DNA from: an uncultured Lachnospiraceae bacterium
GTDB lineage: Bacteria; Bacillota; Clostridia; Lachnospirales; Lachnospiraceae
DNA length: 64,000 nt
Direction of reading: 5' to 3'
Assembly: GCA_947576945.1 (NCBI GenBank)
Contig: CANPTH010000003.1
Coordinates: 1-64,000 of the forward strand
The notes beneath the pieces were generated by a model that made no database searches, was not told the origin of the DNA, and saw only the letters and a list, made by a program, of their open reading frames with translations. This document shows positions 29,368 to 39,894 of the stretch, in pieces; the first letter of the stretch is position 1; each line of letters starts with the position of its first letter. The position numbers were made by a program, and so were the translations under genes.

Positions 29368-30108
29368 ATGAAAATATGGGCACATAGAGGATGCAGTCAG
29401 AGGTATCCGGAGAATACAATTATGGCATTTTCCAAGGCAATGGAAATCCGTGGACTCACAGGGATTGAATTAGATATTCAGATGACAAAAGATGGGGAAA
29501 TTGTGGTAATACATGATGAGCGCGTAGATAGAACGACAGATGGGATTGGCTATGTGAAAGATTTCACCTATGCGCAGATTAGAGAATTAGGGATAGAAAC
29601 CGGAATGGATCATAAGGAAAAGATACCTTCTATCAACGAAGTGTTGGATCTCATGCAGGAAGAATGGGCTGCAGGATTGCTATTAAATATTGAATTAAAA
29701 AACAGTATTGTTTTATACGAGGGTATGGAGGAAAAAATTTATGGACTTATTGCTGAAAGGAATATGCAGGAAAGGATAGTATATTCGTCTTTTTACACGT
29801 TTTCATTGGAGAAAATGCGGAAACTGGATACAGAGTCCAGCATAGGAATTCTGGATACAAGAGTTTCGGATTGCCTCTACAAAAAGGATGGACTTAGCAA
29901 AATAAATTCTGCTAAAATTGCGCTGCATCCATTTAGCAAGGGTATGGATCTGGACAAGGGGCGATTGCATGGTCAGACGGTACGGGCATGGTTTGCCGGT
30001 CATTTGTATCCTGAAGAATCCACAGGAAGAAAACTTGATTTAAATAGATTGGAAGAGCAGGGGATTACAGATGTGTTCCTGAACGAACCGGAGGTATATC
30101 TGGATTAA
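29368..30108 (+). CDS. Glycerophosphodiester phosphodiesterase family protein
   Basis: IWAHRGCSQRYPENTIMAFSKAMEIRGLTGIELDIQMTKDGEIVVIHDERVDRTTDG. Confidence 0.95.
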   Translation: MKIWAHRGCSQRYPENTIMAFSKAMEIRGLTGIELDIQMTKDGEIVVIHDERVDRTTDGIGYVKDFTYAQIRELGIETGMDHKEKIPSINEVLDLMQEEWAAGLLLNIELKNSIVLYEGMEEKIYGLIAERNMQERIVYSSFYTFSLEKMRKLDTESSIGILDTRVSDCLYKKDGLSKINSAKIALHPFSKGMDLDKGRLHGQTVRAWFAGHLYPEESTGRKLDLNRLEEQGITDVFLNEPEVYLD

Positions 30109-30173
30109 TTCCTGTAAATAAAGCTATATTGACAAAATACTTGAAAGCACAGTGCGAGTATGGGAGATAGTAC

Positions 30174-31037
30174 ATGATTGAGTTGGACAATGATACACTT
30201 CGACAATTACAGAGGATTGAGCTGGAAATATTAATAGAGATAGATAGAATCTGCAGAAAGAACAAAATATATTACAGCCTGACAGGGGGTACATTACTGG
30301 GGGCCGTAAGATGTGGAGGATTTATTCCCTGGGATGACGACGCGGATATTTCTATGATGCGGAGTGAATATATAAAGTTTCAAAAAGCCTGTAAGACAGA
30401 CTTGGATTCGGATAGATTTTATTTTCAGGATATTGACAGTACAAAGGGATACAGATGGGGATATGGGAAAGTTCGTAGAAAAAATACGGTTTTTCTGAGA
30501 GAGCACCAAGAGCATATGCCATATGAGCAGGGTGTTTTTGTGGATATTTTTCCTCGGGATGGAGTTCCGGATGGGTATGTTGCTGGAAAGATGCATACTT
30601 TTGCTTGTTTTACTATGAGAAAAATCATGTGGTCATCAATTGGAAAAAATGTGGCGGTAAATAAATGGGAGAGAGCGGTGTATAGTTTTTTGGCGCGAAT
30701 ACCGGAAGATGTCATGAAAAAGGCATATGAAAAACTGGTTAAGCTTAGTAATTACAAAAAAAACAGTGAGCTGGTAAGGGCGCTCACATTTCCTCTGCCC
30801 AACGAGCAGAAAGGATACAGGAGAAGCTGGTACAAGAAATATACACAAGTAAAATTTGAAAATAGAAAGTTTATGGTACAGGCATCTTATAAAGAATGGC
30901 TGGAGTCCGAATTTGGCAATTATATGCAGCTGCCGCCAGTGGAGCAGAGAAAGATACATCCTGTTTCACAATTAAAGTTAGTTGATTTGGAGGAATTAGG
31001 AGAGAATGAATATTGCATTATTGACGGCAGCAGGTAA
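30174..31037 (+). CDS. LicD family phosphotransferase
   Basis: YYSLTGGTLLGAVRCGGFIPWDDDADISMMR. Confidence 0.95.
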   Translation: MIELDNDTLRQLQRIELEILIEIDRICRKNKIYYSLTGGTLLGAVRCGGFIPWDDDADISMMRSEYIKFQKACKTDLDSDRFYFQDIDSTKGYRWGYGKVRRKNTVFLREHQEHMPYEQGVFVDIFPRDGVPDGYVAGKMHTFACFTMRKIMWSSIGKNVAVNKWERAVYSFLARIPEDVMKKAYEKLVKLSNYKKNSELVRALTFPLPNEQKGYRRSWYKKYTQVKFENRKFMVQASYKEWLESEFGNYMQLPPVEQRKIHPVSQLKLVDLEELGENEYCIIDGSR

Positions 31038-31704
31038 GAGCACCAGAATGCACACGGAGATTCCGAAACAGTTTTTGCATATTCACAATAAACCTATCAT
31101 TCTATATACAATGGAAGCATTTCAACGTCATCCACAGATTGATGCAATTATTGTTGTCACATTGGAATCATGGTCAGATATGCTGTGGGCATATGCGAAG
31201 CAATATCAGATAACAAAGCTTAAGTGGGTTGTAAAAGGAGGAGCTACAGGGCAGGAGTCGATCAAGTGTGGGCTGGATGCATTGGATAGGGAATGCAGCC
31301 GGGAGGATATTGTAATGATACATGATGGCAATCGGCCGCTTGTTTCGGATGAAATCATTGCAGATAGTCTGGCAGTGTGCAAAGTACATAACAGTGCGGT
31401 GGCGGCGATACCGTGTGTAGAAGCAATTTATAAAAGTGCGGACGGGATAGAGTCAAATGTGGTGCTTGACAGACAGGAAATGTTTCGTACACAGACGCCG
31501 CATACTTATTCCTTAAATAAACTGCTCTGGGCTCATCAGCAGGCGAAAGAGAAAAAAATAGAAAATACAACTGCAACCTGTACGCTGATGTCGCTATTGG
31601 GAGAACAGATTTACTTTTCAAAAGGGTCGGAAAAGAATTTAAAAATAACCACATCTGATGATATGGATATTTTTGAAGCGCTTTTATCTGGGACGAAAAA
31701 ATAA
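31006..31704 (+). CDS. IspD/TarI family cytidylyltransferase
   Basis: LTAAGKSTRMHTEIPKQFLHIHNKPIILYTMEAF; VMIHDGNRPLVSDEII; RTQTPHTYSL. Confidence 0.93.
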   Translation: MNIALLTAAGKSTRMHTEIPKQFLHIHNKPIILYTMEAFQRHPQIDAIIVVTLESWSDMLWAYAKQYQITKLKWVVKGGATGQESIKCGLDALDRECSREDIVMIHDGNRPLVSDEIIADSLAVCKVHNSAVAAIPCVEAIYKSADGIESNVVLDRQEMFRTQTPHTYSLNKLLWAHQQAKEKKIENTTATCTLMSLLGEQIYFSKGSEKNLKITTSDDMDIFEALLSGTKK

Positions 31705-31760
31705 ATGATTATGATGAGGGCTGTTATATATAGATATTTGAAATCTTGAGAGGAGTGCAC

Positions 31761-32897
31761 ATGGTAATGGATATCTTTAAATTGGATGAAAGTTGGAGGG
31801 ATGTCAACACAATCATACCATTTGGGTTAGGAAGAATTGGGAAAAGGGTGCTGCCTAAATTAATGGAAACGTTTAAAATCCCATTTATCATTGATAATGG
31901 AAATGCCGGACAGGTTTATCATGGGATAACGATCTATAATCTGAATGATGCATTGCCCTTGATCAACGGAAGAAAGATAGTAGTGCTTACGATAGAAAGA
32001 ATTTACGTGGATATATCCGCGCAGTTGAAAGAGGCCGGCTATACAGAATATTGTGATTATTGCATTTTTGAGCGATTTGTGGAAGAGTGGCATTATAAAT
32101 ATGAGGGGAGATGCTGCCTTCCTAAACTTGATACAGCGATTACATCAAGGTGTACTTTGAACTGTAGTCATTGCGCAATGTTTATGCCATATTGTAAAGA
32201 CAGAAAAGATTGTGAATTGAAAGAACTGAAAGAGAATTTTGAGCAAATATTTCAATTGGTAGATTATGTGTTTGAATATACATTGTTTGGAGGAGAGCCT
32301 TTTTTGCATTCGCGATTAGCAGATATTATTGAATGTCTGGGAACAACTTATGCAGAGAAAATCGGACAGATTGTCGTGATTACCAATGGGACTGTACTTC
32401 CTGATCAGAGACTTCTTCTCACGCTGCAGAAATATAAGGTGATTTTATCCATCAGTGACTACACGGCAGTAAATTTGTATGCTGATACTTTATCTGAATT
32501 TGTAAAGAGACTCGACGAATACAGGATACAGTATTATGTCAATAGTGAGATAGAATGGAAAGATCATTGTTTTCCAGAACGTTCCTGTGATTATGCAGAG
32601 GAATATTTACCGGAACATATGAGGGTTTGCGGGTATACGTGTCATTCTGTAAATGAAGGAAAGCTATACTACTGTGATGTAGCATGGGGAGCCAGAAAGC
32701 ATGCTGGATATCAGGATCAGGAAGATGATTATGTGGATCTGTTTAAAATCCGGAGAGACTGTTCAGTTGAGCAGGCGAAATTACAGATTCTTGAATACTG
32801 TATGGGGAATGTAAACGAAAGAGGTTACATGAGCCTATGCAGATATTGTGCCGGAATGGGTGCAGACAATTCCAGAACGATACAGGCAGGAACCTAA
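31761..32897 (+). CDS. Radical SAM protein with N-terminal Rossmann-like module and C-terminal extra Cys (SPASM-like)
   Basis: CTLNCSHC; GGEPFLH; C-terminal CGYTCHSVNEGKLYYCD...LCRYCAG; N-terminal FGLGRIGKRVLPKL. Confidence 0.9.
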   Translation: MVMDIFKLDESWRDVNTIIPFGLGRIGKRVLPKLMETFKIPFIIDNGNAGQVYHGITIYNLNDALPLINGRKIVVLTIERIYVDISAQLKEAGYTEYCDYCIFERFVEEWHYKYEGRCCLPKLDTAITSRCTLNCSHCAMFMPYCKDRKDCELKELKENFEQIFQLVDYVFEYTLFGGEPFLHSRLADIIECLGTTYAEKIGQIVVITNGTVLPDQRLLLTLQKYKVILSISDYTAVNLYADTLSEFVKRLDEYRIQYYVNSEIEWKDHCFPERSCDYAEEYLPEHMRVCGYTCHSVNEGKLYYCDVAWGARKHAGYQDQEDDYVDLFKIRRDCSVEQAKLQILEYCMGNVNERGYMSLCRYCAGMGADNSRTIQAGT

Positions 32898-32921
32898 AAT
32901 AAATGGAGATGACAGAGGCCT

Positions 32922-34028
32922 ATGATAGCAAAAAATCTTAATTTATCACAATTCAGAGAATACATTGCCGCAAGGAAATGTTACTGTTTTGGATGTGGAC
33001 TTCAGGGTACACGTATCATAAATATTATGGAAAATTGGGGGTATCGGGAAAAGATTGCCGCATTCACTGATAATAACGAAAAGCGGGTCGGCACCAGGAT
33101 GTCAAATGGATCGTTGCATTATCCGATTGTATCAGTAGATGAGTTTGTAAAATCGGTAACGGAAAAAGATGTAATTATCATATGCAGTTCTGATGTTGTA
33201 AGTATTTCTGAACAATTAAATCAATATCAGAGGCTGGAAAATGTTGTATGTTTTAATCTGGGAGAACTTGGTTTGCGGCAATTGATCGTGTCAGACTATG
33301 AGAAAGTTATCCGGGAAAGTGAGGAACCGATCATACCCAAAATAATTCATTATTTTTGGGGTGGAGATAGGATGCCAGAACTGATGAAGCGTAATGTCGA
33401 GCGTTGGCATGAATTGTGTCCGGATTATGAAATCAGAGAGTGGAATGACCATAATTATGATATTTCCAAGAACAAATATATGCAACAGGCATATGAGGCA
33501 GGAAAATGGGGGTTTGTATCAGACTATGCGCGGTTGGATATCGTTTATCAGTATGGCGGTATATATATAGATACTGATGTTTCAATGGTTAAGAGACCGG
33601 ATGAATTGTTATATCAGAAATGTTTCGCAATTAGTGATGCTTCTTTTTTCTTGAATTTAGGTGCAGGATTTGGGGCGGCTGTCGGTGTGGATCTTATAAA
33701 AGAATTGCGGGATTATTATGATACGATCAGCTTTATTTCCAGTGATGGAAGCGCTAATATGCAGCCAATCCAATATCATACCTATCAGGTAATGAAAAAA
33801 TATGGATATCAGGTCAATGATAAGCTGCAAAAAATACAGGAAATGAATATATACCCGATGATTATGGCGGGGACCAATGCATACACAATGCAAATGAGAG
33901 TGACAGACCGCACTTTTTTCCTTCATTATGGAACAGCGACCTGGCTGAATAAGAAGTATGGGCAAGATAAAATACATCTATATGAAAACAACCAGGATTG
34001 TACTGATGTAATAGGATATAGATTATAG
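32922..34028 (+). CDS. Glycosyltransferase with DXD sugar-binding region, N-terminal Rossmann-like module
   Basis: IPKIIHYFWGG...WGFVSDYARLDIVYQYGGIYIDTDVSM. Confidence 0.92.
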   Translation: MIAKNLNLSQFREYIAARKCYCFGCGLQGTRIINIMENWGYREKIAAFTDNNEKRVGTRMSNGSLHYPIVSVDEFVKSVTEKDVIIICSSDVVSISEQLNQYQRLENVVCFNLGELGLRQLIVSDYEKVIRESEEPIIPKIIHYFWGGDRMPELMKRNVERWHELCPDYEIREWNDHNYDISKNKYMQQAYEAGKWGFVSDYARLDIVYQYGGIYIDTDVSMVKRPDELLYQKCFAISDASFFLNLGAGFGAAVGVDLIKELRDYYDTISFISSDGSANMQPIQYHTYQVMKKYGYQVNDKLQKIQEMNIYPMIMAGTNAYTMQMRVTDRTFFLHYGTATWLNKKYGQDKIHLYENNQDCTDVIGYRL

Positions 34029-34073
34029 TAAGCGGTGTTGTAAAAGTAAGGCTTGGAGAGGGGCATCAGAATT

Positions 34074-35402
34074 ATGCAGCAGTATGAAAATGATTGGATA
34101 GAGTATATTGCAGATAGAGTACATGAACATTACGAAGGACGTAAGGTAGTGCTTTGGGGAAAATATACAGAATCAGACAGTATTAAAGAAAAGCTGAAAG
34201 AAAAATATCAAATAGAAACAGCCTTTTATGTTGAAAATGACAAGATAAAAATTGATAACAGGCAGGTCTTTTCGACTGATTATTTAAAGGGAAAGTCGGT
34301 AGAATTCTATGTAGTAGTTCCATTGGCAGTTTATGATTCGGTAAGAGAATTATTGATGAAGAGCGGATATAGACCGGATTTGGATTATTTCTATTTCAGT
34401 GATTGCATTGTTCGCCAGGAGGAGGATTACTATGAGGATGCGCATGGGAATAAGATTATCGGCAGATATGCAGGAATGAAATTTGTCTTTTCTGGATTTG
34501 ATTCTGTAATAGAGATCGGAGAGCATGCTATATTGCATGAAATGCGTTGTTATGTGCACAGCAATTCCAGAATTAGGATTGGGAATAAAGCGAAAATCCT
34601 GGATACAAGTTGTTATGTGGGTCATGATTCCTCAATTGTGATAGGAGATTCTTCTCAGATTAACAAAACAGGAATTCGAATAGAGAGTCTGGTTAATGTG
34701 GATTTTGGCTGTGAAACCTGTCTGACAGGATTCAATATGCGTATGGCAGGTAGAACAAAGTGGAAAACAGGGTCAAATTGTGAGCTGAAAAACTGGTCCG
34801 TAGTAACAGAGCAATGCGTAGAGATTTTGATAAATGATAATACCCGTTTTATGGCGAGAGTAGAAGAGACTGCTATATGGTCTTTGCTGTATGGTTCGAA
34901 AATAGAGATTGGAAATAATGGGTTTTTTAAATATGGAATTATACATATGGAAAAAAATACGTTATTAAAAATTGGGGAGGAGTTTAATACACAGGGAGGC
35001 TATAAATATATACTGGGGGAAGACACAACGATTACAATTGGAGACGAATGCCTGTTTTCAAATGATATTATGATGCAAAGTAATGATGGTCATTCAATTT
35101 TTGATGTCTCCACAGGTGAAAATATAAATTCGACATACGAAATACGGAAATCAAGGAAGATCGTTATAGGAAATCATGTATGGGTAGGGCTGGGGGTAAG
35201 TATATTATATAATACCAGAATAGCAGATGGAAGCGTGATTGGCGCAAGGAGCTTAGTGAAAGGCGAAATTCCAAATAATTGTATCGCAGCGGGAATACCG
35301 GCAAGGATAACCAGAAGAGATATTGCATGGAGCAGGAATAATGGAAGTGATAATATCCGGGATTGCAGACAGGATTATGTTCATTTAACAGGGGAGGTTT
35401 GA
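34074..35402 (+). CDS. Left-handed beta-helix acyltransferase-like protein
   Basis: C-terminal IVIGNHVWVGLGVSILYNTRIADGSVIGARSLVKGEIPNNCIAAGIPARI. Confidence 0.9.
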   Translation: MQQYENDWIEYIADRVHEHYEGRKVVLWGKYTESDSIKEKLKEKYQIETAFYVENDKIKIDNRQVFSTDYLKGKSVEFYVVVPLAVYDSVRELLMKSGYRPDLDYFYFSDCIVRQEEDYYEDAHGNKIIGRYAGMKFVFSGFDSVIEIGEHAILHEMRCYVHSNSRIRIGNKAKILDTSCYVGHDSSIVIGDSSQINKTGIRIESLVNVDFGCETCLTGFNMRMAGRTKWKTGSNCELKNWSVVTEQCVEILINDNTRFMARVEETAIWSLLYGSKIEIGNNGFFKYGIIHMEKNTLLKIGEEFNTQGGYKYILGEDTTITIGDECLFSNDIMMQSNDGHSIFDVSTGENINSTYEIRKSRKIVIGNHVWVGLGVSILYNTRIADGSVIGARSLVKGEIPNNCIAAGIPARITRRDIAWSRNNGSDNIRDCRQDYVHLTGEV

Positions 35403-35403
35403 T

Positions 35404-36396
35404 ATGTTTAAAAATTTCATTTCGCTTGGTAATTATTGTGGAGTCGCGGCTTCCATGTCGAAGCTGGGAATCAGAAATGCATCTGGCCCTTTTGACTGGT
35501 TTATAAGTAGTGATTTTGAAGGCGTGCTCGGATGTTTGCAGAATGATTTTGAAGATTTTTTAAAAATGGATCATTTGTGGGTAGATGAAAGCAAAGCCAG
35601 TTTTAGAGATATAAAGTATGGATTTTGTTTAGGACATGAAGTAAAGACATATTTTGAAAGGGAATATGCTTCTATTTGTGAAAAGTATATGCGGCGTATC
35701 AGTGTTTTTCGTGAGCAAATCAGACAAAAGACATGTTTTATACGAGCCGTTTATAATGAGAAAGAGTTGGAGTATATTCAAAATAATAACCGGCATATTG
35801 AGAGCATAATAAAAAAAGGTAATCCTGACAATGAGATTATTTATATTGTCAGTAAAGTGATCGCCGGAAGTGAAGGTTTATGCAGTCCATTTTTTGTTGT
35901 AGATTCACTTTACAATCCCAAAAATAGAATTGAATTGAGAGCGCTCTTTGATAGTAATGAAGCATTATTAAATTTTTGTATCAACAATATGGACGAGAAG
36001 ATACGGTACAAAAATATTGTTTTTGATTTGCGTAAGGAAAACCGGGAGTTGGAATACAGATATGATATTATGAATAAAATCGATAAGATAAATATGAATG
36101 AGATGAGTATTCCAGATCGGATTAGTATATACGGAGCAGGAAGGATTGGAAAATATTTTTACAATAAAGTTAAGAACAAATGTCAGGTATGTTTATTTAT
36201 TGACAAATCACCCAAGGGCGCTGTTTCGTATGAAGGGGTGCCGGTGATCCGATTAGGAAAAGCATTAAAGGAATTTCAGGAAATTCCTATTGTTATTACG
36301 CCCTGCTATGAGTTTGAAGAAATAAAAACAAATTTATTAAATGTATACGGGGATTTGAATGTAATTTCGCTTACTGATTTCTTTGTTCATATTTGA
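35404..36396 (+). CDS. DUF1796-type papain-like peptidase family protein with C-terminal Rossmann-like module
   Basis: FISLGNYCGVAASMSKLGIRNASGPFDWF; C-terminal ISIYGAGRIGKYFYNKV. Confidence 0.75.
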   Translation: MFKNFISLGNYCGVAASMSKLGIRNASGPFDWFISSDFEGVLGCLQNDFEDFLKMDHLWVDESKASFRDIKYGFCLGHEVKTYFEREYASICEKYMRRISVFREQIRQKTCFIRAVYNEKELEYIQNNNRHIESIIKKGNPDNEIIYIVSKVIAGSEGLCSPFFVVDSLYNPKNRIELRALFDSNEALLNFCINNMDEKIRYKNIVFDLRKENRELEYRYDIMNKIDKINMNEMSIPDRISIYGAGRIGKYFYNKVKNKCQVCLFIDKSPKGAVSYEGVPVIRLGKALKEFQEIPIVITPCYEFEEIKTNLLNVYGDLNVISLTDFFVHI

Positions 36397-36419
36397 CAGG
36401 AAGATAGAGGAAATAAGAA

Positions 36420-37625
36420 ATGCATATAGCCTTTTTAATACATGCTTTTCCTGTTAAGGGGAAGCATACCGGTGGTGGAGCCGGAAATTATGTTGCTAAT
36501 ATGGCAAGGATTTTATGTAGAAACGGGCATAAGGTTACAGTCATAACTGAAGCAGATGATGAAGATTTCTTTGTGTGGGAAGGAATCGAAATTCATCATA
36601 TCAGGGCTACCCGCTTTTTTAAAGATACGGGAAGAAAGATGACAACAACACAAAAAGTTTTAAAAAATTTGTGGAGAAGTATTTGGTATAATTATGAAGT
36701 TTATAAAATTAATAAAGTAAATCCAATAGATTTGGTTCAAGGAATAAGTTCTTTTAACATATCGCTGCTCAGATGCAGAAAAATCCCTTATTTGATCAGA
36801 ATCTCAGAGTACCCGGTACTCATTAGAGCGGCAATGAGAGAAGAATATAATTTTGAGGAGGCAGTAAGGGCGGAAGAATTAGACGATAAATTTTTCTTTA
36901 TGGCACTGAAGAGGGCAGATTGGTTAGTTGCCCCAAGTTTTCAAATGAAAAAAATGATCTTTGACAGAATTGGTAAGGACGTTACCGTAATAGAGAGTCC
37001 GGTCATGCTTTCTGATTATACGGGAAATAATGAGAAAGCGGAGAAGAAATATTTCCTGACCTTTGGATTTTTGACTTATCGGAAAAGTACTCCTGTATTA
37101 GCGCAAATTATCGACAGGCTGTTAGATGAATATACCGATATGGAATATGTTCTGGTTGGGAAAGACCGTGAAGTTATGCAGAATGGAAAGTACATATGGT
37201 GTTCTGAACTTATAAGATCTAAGGTAGTCAGAAATAGGGATCGTTTGATCATTAAGGAAGAAATTTTTGATAGGAATGAACTGTTTTCGATCATTAAGAA
37301 TTCATATATGTGTGTTCTGCCATCAAGAGTTGATAATTTATCGAATGCCTGCCTGGAAGCCATGGCGCTTGGAAAGATTATCGTTGGGTCAGACCAGACA
37401 AGTGCGGAACAGGTGATAACGGATGGATATAATGGCTTTCTGGCGCCAATAGACGACGCAGAGGTATTGTATCAAAAAGTTAAAAAAGTGATGGAGCTAT
37501 CTGCTGAAGAAAAGAGAGAGATGGAAGAAAGGGCAAGAGAAAGAGTAAAAGATCTTACACCGGATCAAGTGTATGAGAAAATGATGGATGTTTACGCAAG
37601 GACAATAGAAAAATTCAATGGCTAA
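36420..37625 (+). CDS. Glycosyltransferase family 4
   Basis: GGGAGNYVANMARIL...VLPSRVDNLSNACLEAMALGKIIVGSD. Confidence 0.92.
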   Translation: MHIAFLIHAFPVKGKHTGGGAGNYVANMARILCRNGHKVTVITEADDEDFFVWEGIEIHHIRATRFFKDTGRKMTTTQKVLKNLWRSIWYNYEVYKINKVNPIDLVQGISSFNISLLRCRKIPYLIRISEYPVLIRAAMREEYNFEEAVRAEELDDKFFFMALKRADWLVAPSFQMKKMIFDRIGKDVTVIESPVMLSDYTGNNEKAEKKYFLTFGFLTYRKSTPVLAQIIDRLLDEYTDMEYVLVGKDREVMQNGKYIWCSELIRSKVVRNRDRLIIKEEIFDRNELFSIIKNSYMCVLPSRVDNLSNACLEAMALGKIIVGSDQTSAEQVITDGYNGFLAPIDDAEVLYQKVKKVMELSAEEKREMEERARERVKDLTPDQVYEKMMDVYARTIEKFNG

Positions 37626-37645
37626 ACACATGAGGGAGGAGAAGT

Positions 37646-39487
37646 ATGAATATACTTGGCATTTCAGCTTTATATCATGATTCTGCGGCCAGTCTGGTTA
37701 TGGACGGGGAAATCATAGCAGCGGCACAGGAAGAAAGATTTACGAGAGTTAAACATGACTTGTCCATGCCGGTAAACGCAATTGAGTATTGCCTGAAAGA
37801 AGGACATATTCAAAAAGAAGAGATTGAGCTGGTCGTATTTTACGATAATCCACTTCTTACTCTGGATAGGTATATGAAAAATATCCTTGCAGCAGGAGAG
37901 GATTCCAGCAATGTCATAGATAGAAGCTTTGAGTCCATGTTCGGGGAAAAAATATGGATTCATAAAGCGATCGATAAAATATTAGGGAAAAATGAAAACA
38001 GGAAATTTTTTGTATGTGAGCATCACATTTCTCACGCAGCTTCTGCTTTTTATCCGTCACCGTATGACAGGGCCGTTATTCTTACTCTTGATGGGGTTGG
38101 TGAATGGGCAACGACTACGATCAGTGTGGGAGAAGGTAAAGATATTACGATCAAAGAAGAATTAAGGTTTCCGCATTCGCTGGGACTGTTATATAGCGCG
38201 TTTACATTTTTCTGTGGGTTTAAGGTCAATTCGGGGGATTACAAATTCATGGGGTTGGCGCCTTATGGTGAGCCAATATATGAGAAACTTATCAAAGATA
38301 AGTTGATTGATGTGAAGGAGGACGGTTCTTTTGCCTTAAATATGGAATATTTTGATTACCAGCACGGAAGGGCAATGACAAATGATAAGTTTGCTGACTT
38401 ATTTGGCGGACCGAGGAGGGAACCGGAAACTGAAATTACCAGGAGAGAGATGGATATTGCTGCTTCTGCACAGAAAGTCACAGAAGAGATCATCCTGAAA
38501 TTGGTACAACATGCAAAAGAAAAATACGGAAAAAATATCGATAACCTCGTATTGGCGGGCGGAGTAGCGCTAAACTGCGTTGCAAACGGTAAAATTAAGA
38601 ACAGCGGCAGTTTTAAAAATATCTGGATTCAGCCCGCAGCAGGGGATGCGGGAGGAAGTCTTGGCTGTGCACTGCATGCGGCATACCGATTTGATCCTGC
38701 AGCTGTCAGACAGTGCAGGAAAGATAAAGATTTTCAGAAGGGAAGCTATTTGGGTCCGGAGTTTTCCATGGAAGAAATAGAAAAATATCTGCAGGAAAAC
38801 AGCTATCCATATCATGTATTTGAAGGGAATCTGTATCAGAAGATTGCAGAATTGCTGGCAGGGGAAAAAGTAATAGGGCTTTTCCATGGCCGCATGGAAT
38901 TCGGGCCGCGCGCATTGGGAAACCGGAGTATCATTGCTGATGCACGTTCTGAGGTCATGCAGGTAAAATTAAATCAGAAGATTAAATACAGGGAATCGTT
39001 CAGACCTTTTGCACCTTCAGTGCTCAATGAGGATGTAGAGGAGTATTTTGAACTGGAGAGTGAAAGCCCCTATATGCTCCTGGTGGAAACTGTAAAAGAA
39101 GAACGCAGGAATGCGGCTCATGTGCAGGAAGATTTGAAGAAGTACAATGGGAATATGCTGGAAATTGTAAAACAGAGGCGCTCGGACATTCCGGCAGTGA
39201 CTCATGTGGATTATAGTGCGCGTATCCAGACTGTAACAGAAGAAACAAATCCATATTATTACGGAGTTATTTCAGAATTCAAAAAACTGACAGGGTGCAG
39301 CGTGATTGTTAATACATCATTCAATGTCAGGGGTGAGCCGATTGTTTGTACGCCGAAGAATGCATATGAATGTTTCATGAGGACAGATATGGATGTGCTT
39401 GTCCTGGAGAACTGCGTTTTATATAAAGAGGAGCAGCCGTTTTTTGCAGAAAGGGAAGATTGGCGTAGTCTGTATAAACTGGATTAG
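37646..39487 (+). CDS. Carbamoyltransferase (NodU/CmcH family)
   Basis: MNILGISALYHDSAASLVMDGEIIAAAQEERFTRVKHD; HHISHAASAFYPSPYD; GRMEFGPRALGNRSI. Confidence 0.97.
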   Translation: MNILGISALYHDSAASLVMDGEIIAAAQEERFTRVKHDLSMPVNAIEYCLKEGHIQKEEIELVVFYDNPLLTLDRYMKNILAAGEDSSNVIDRSFESMFGEKIWIHKAIDKILGKNENRKFFVCEHHISHAASAFYPSPYDRAVILTLDGVGEWATTTISVGEGKDITIKEELRFPHSLGLLYSAFTFFCGFKVNSGDYKFMGLAPYGEPIYEKLIKDKLIDVKEDGSFALNMEYFDYQHGRAMTNDKFADLFGGPRREPETEITRREMDIAASAQKVTEEIILKLVQHAKEKYGKNIDNLVLAGGVALNCVANGKIKNSGSFKNIWIQPAAGDAGGSLGCALHAAYRFDPAAVRQCRKDKDFQKGSYLGPEFSMEEIEKYLQENSYPYHVFEGNLYQKIAELLAGEKVIGLFHGRMEFGPRALGNRSIIADARSEVMQVKLNQKIKYRESFRPFAPSVLNEDVEEYFELESESPYMLLVETVKEERRNAAHVQEDLKKYNGNMLEIVKQRRSDIPAVTHVDYSARIQTVTEETNPYYYGVISEFKKLTGCSVIVNTSFNVRGEPIVCTPKNAYECFMRTDMDVLVLENCVLYKEEQPFFAEREDWRSLYKLD

Positions 39488-39529
39488 GTTTTGCATGCAT
39501 AGCTTATCTGTAATTAGGGAGAAGAAGAC

Positions 39530-39880
39530 ATGGGTAAAAATGATAAAGAAAAACAGATGCTATATGAATGGGGAAAGACCAATGGCAGTGATCATCACTT
39601 TCAGGAAATCGATCAGGAAAAGAAAAGCTATTATATAGAGAGAGAAGCAGAAGCTGATAGGGATTCCTATATACGGGAATATAGATTTGAGACACTGCCA
39701 GAATTTATGCAGGAGCTGGAGGAACTTTGGAAGAATGACAAAGTGACAGACTCCATCAAAAAAGTGGTCGGGGTAGCGGCCATCAAAAATAAACCGGTTG
39801 AAGTAACGCAGAAAATTGTGAAGGAAGTAAAGAAGGAAGAGACGGAAGAGAAACTGCCGGCGTTTATATATAATTTTTAA
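39530..39880 (+). CDS. Hypothetical protein
   Basis: 116-aa ORF between carbamoyltransferase and SGNH genes with plausible RBS. Confidence 0.6.
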   Translation: MGKNDKEKQMLYEWGKTNGSDHHFQEIDQEKKSYYIEREAEADRDSYIREYRFETLPEFMQELEELWKNDKVTDSIKKVVGVAAIKNKPVEVTQKIVKEVKKEETEEKLPAFIYNF

Positions 39881-39894
39881 TGTGTTAGGGAGAG

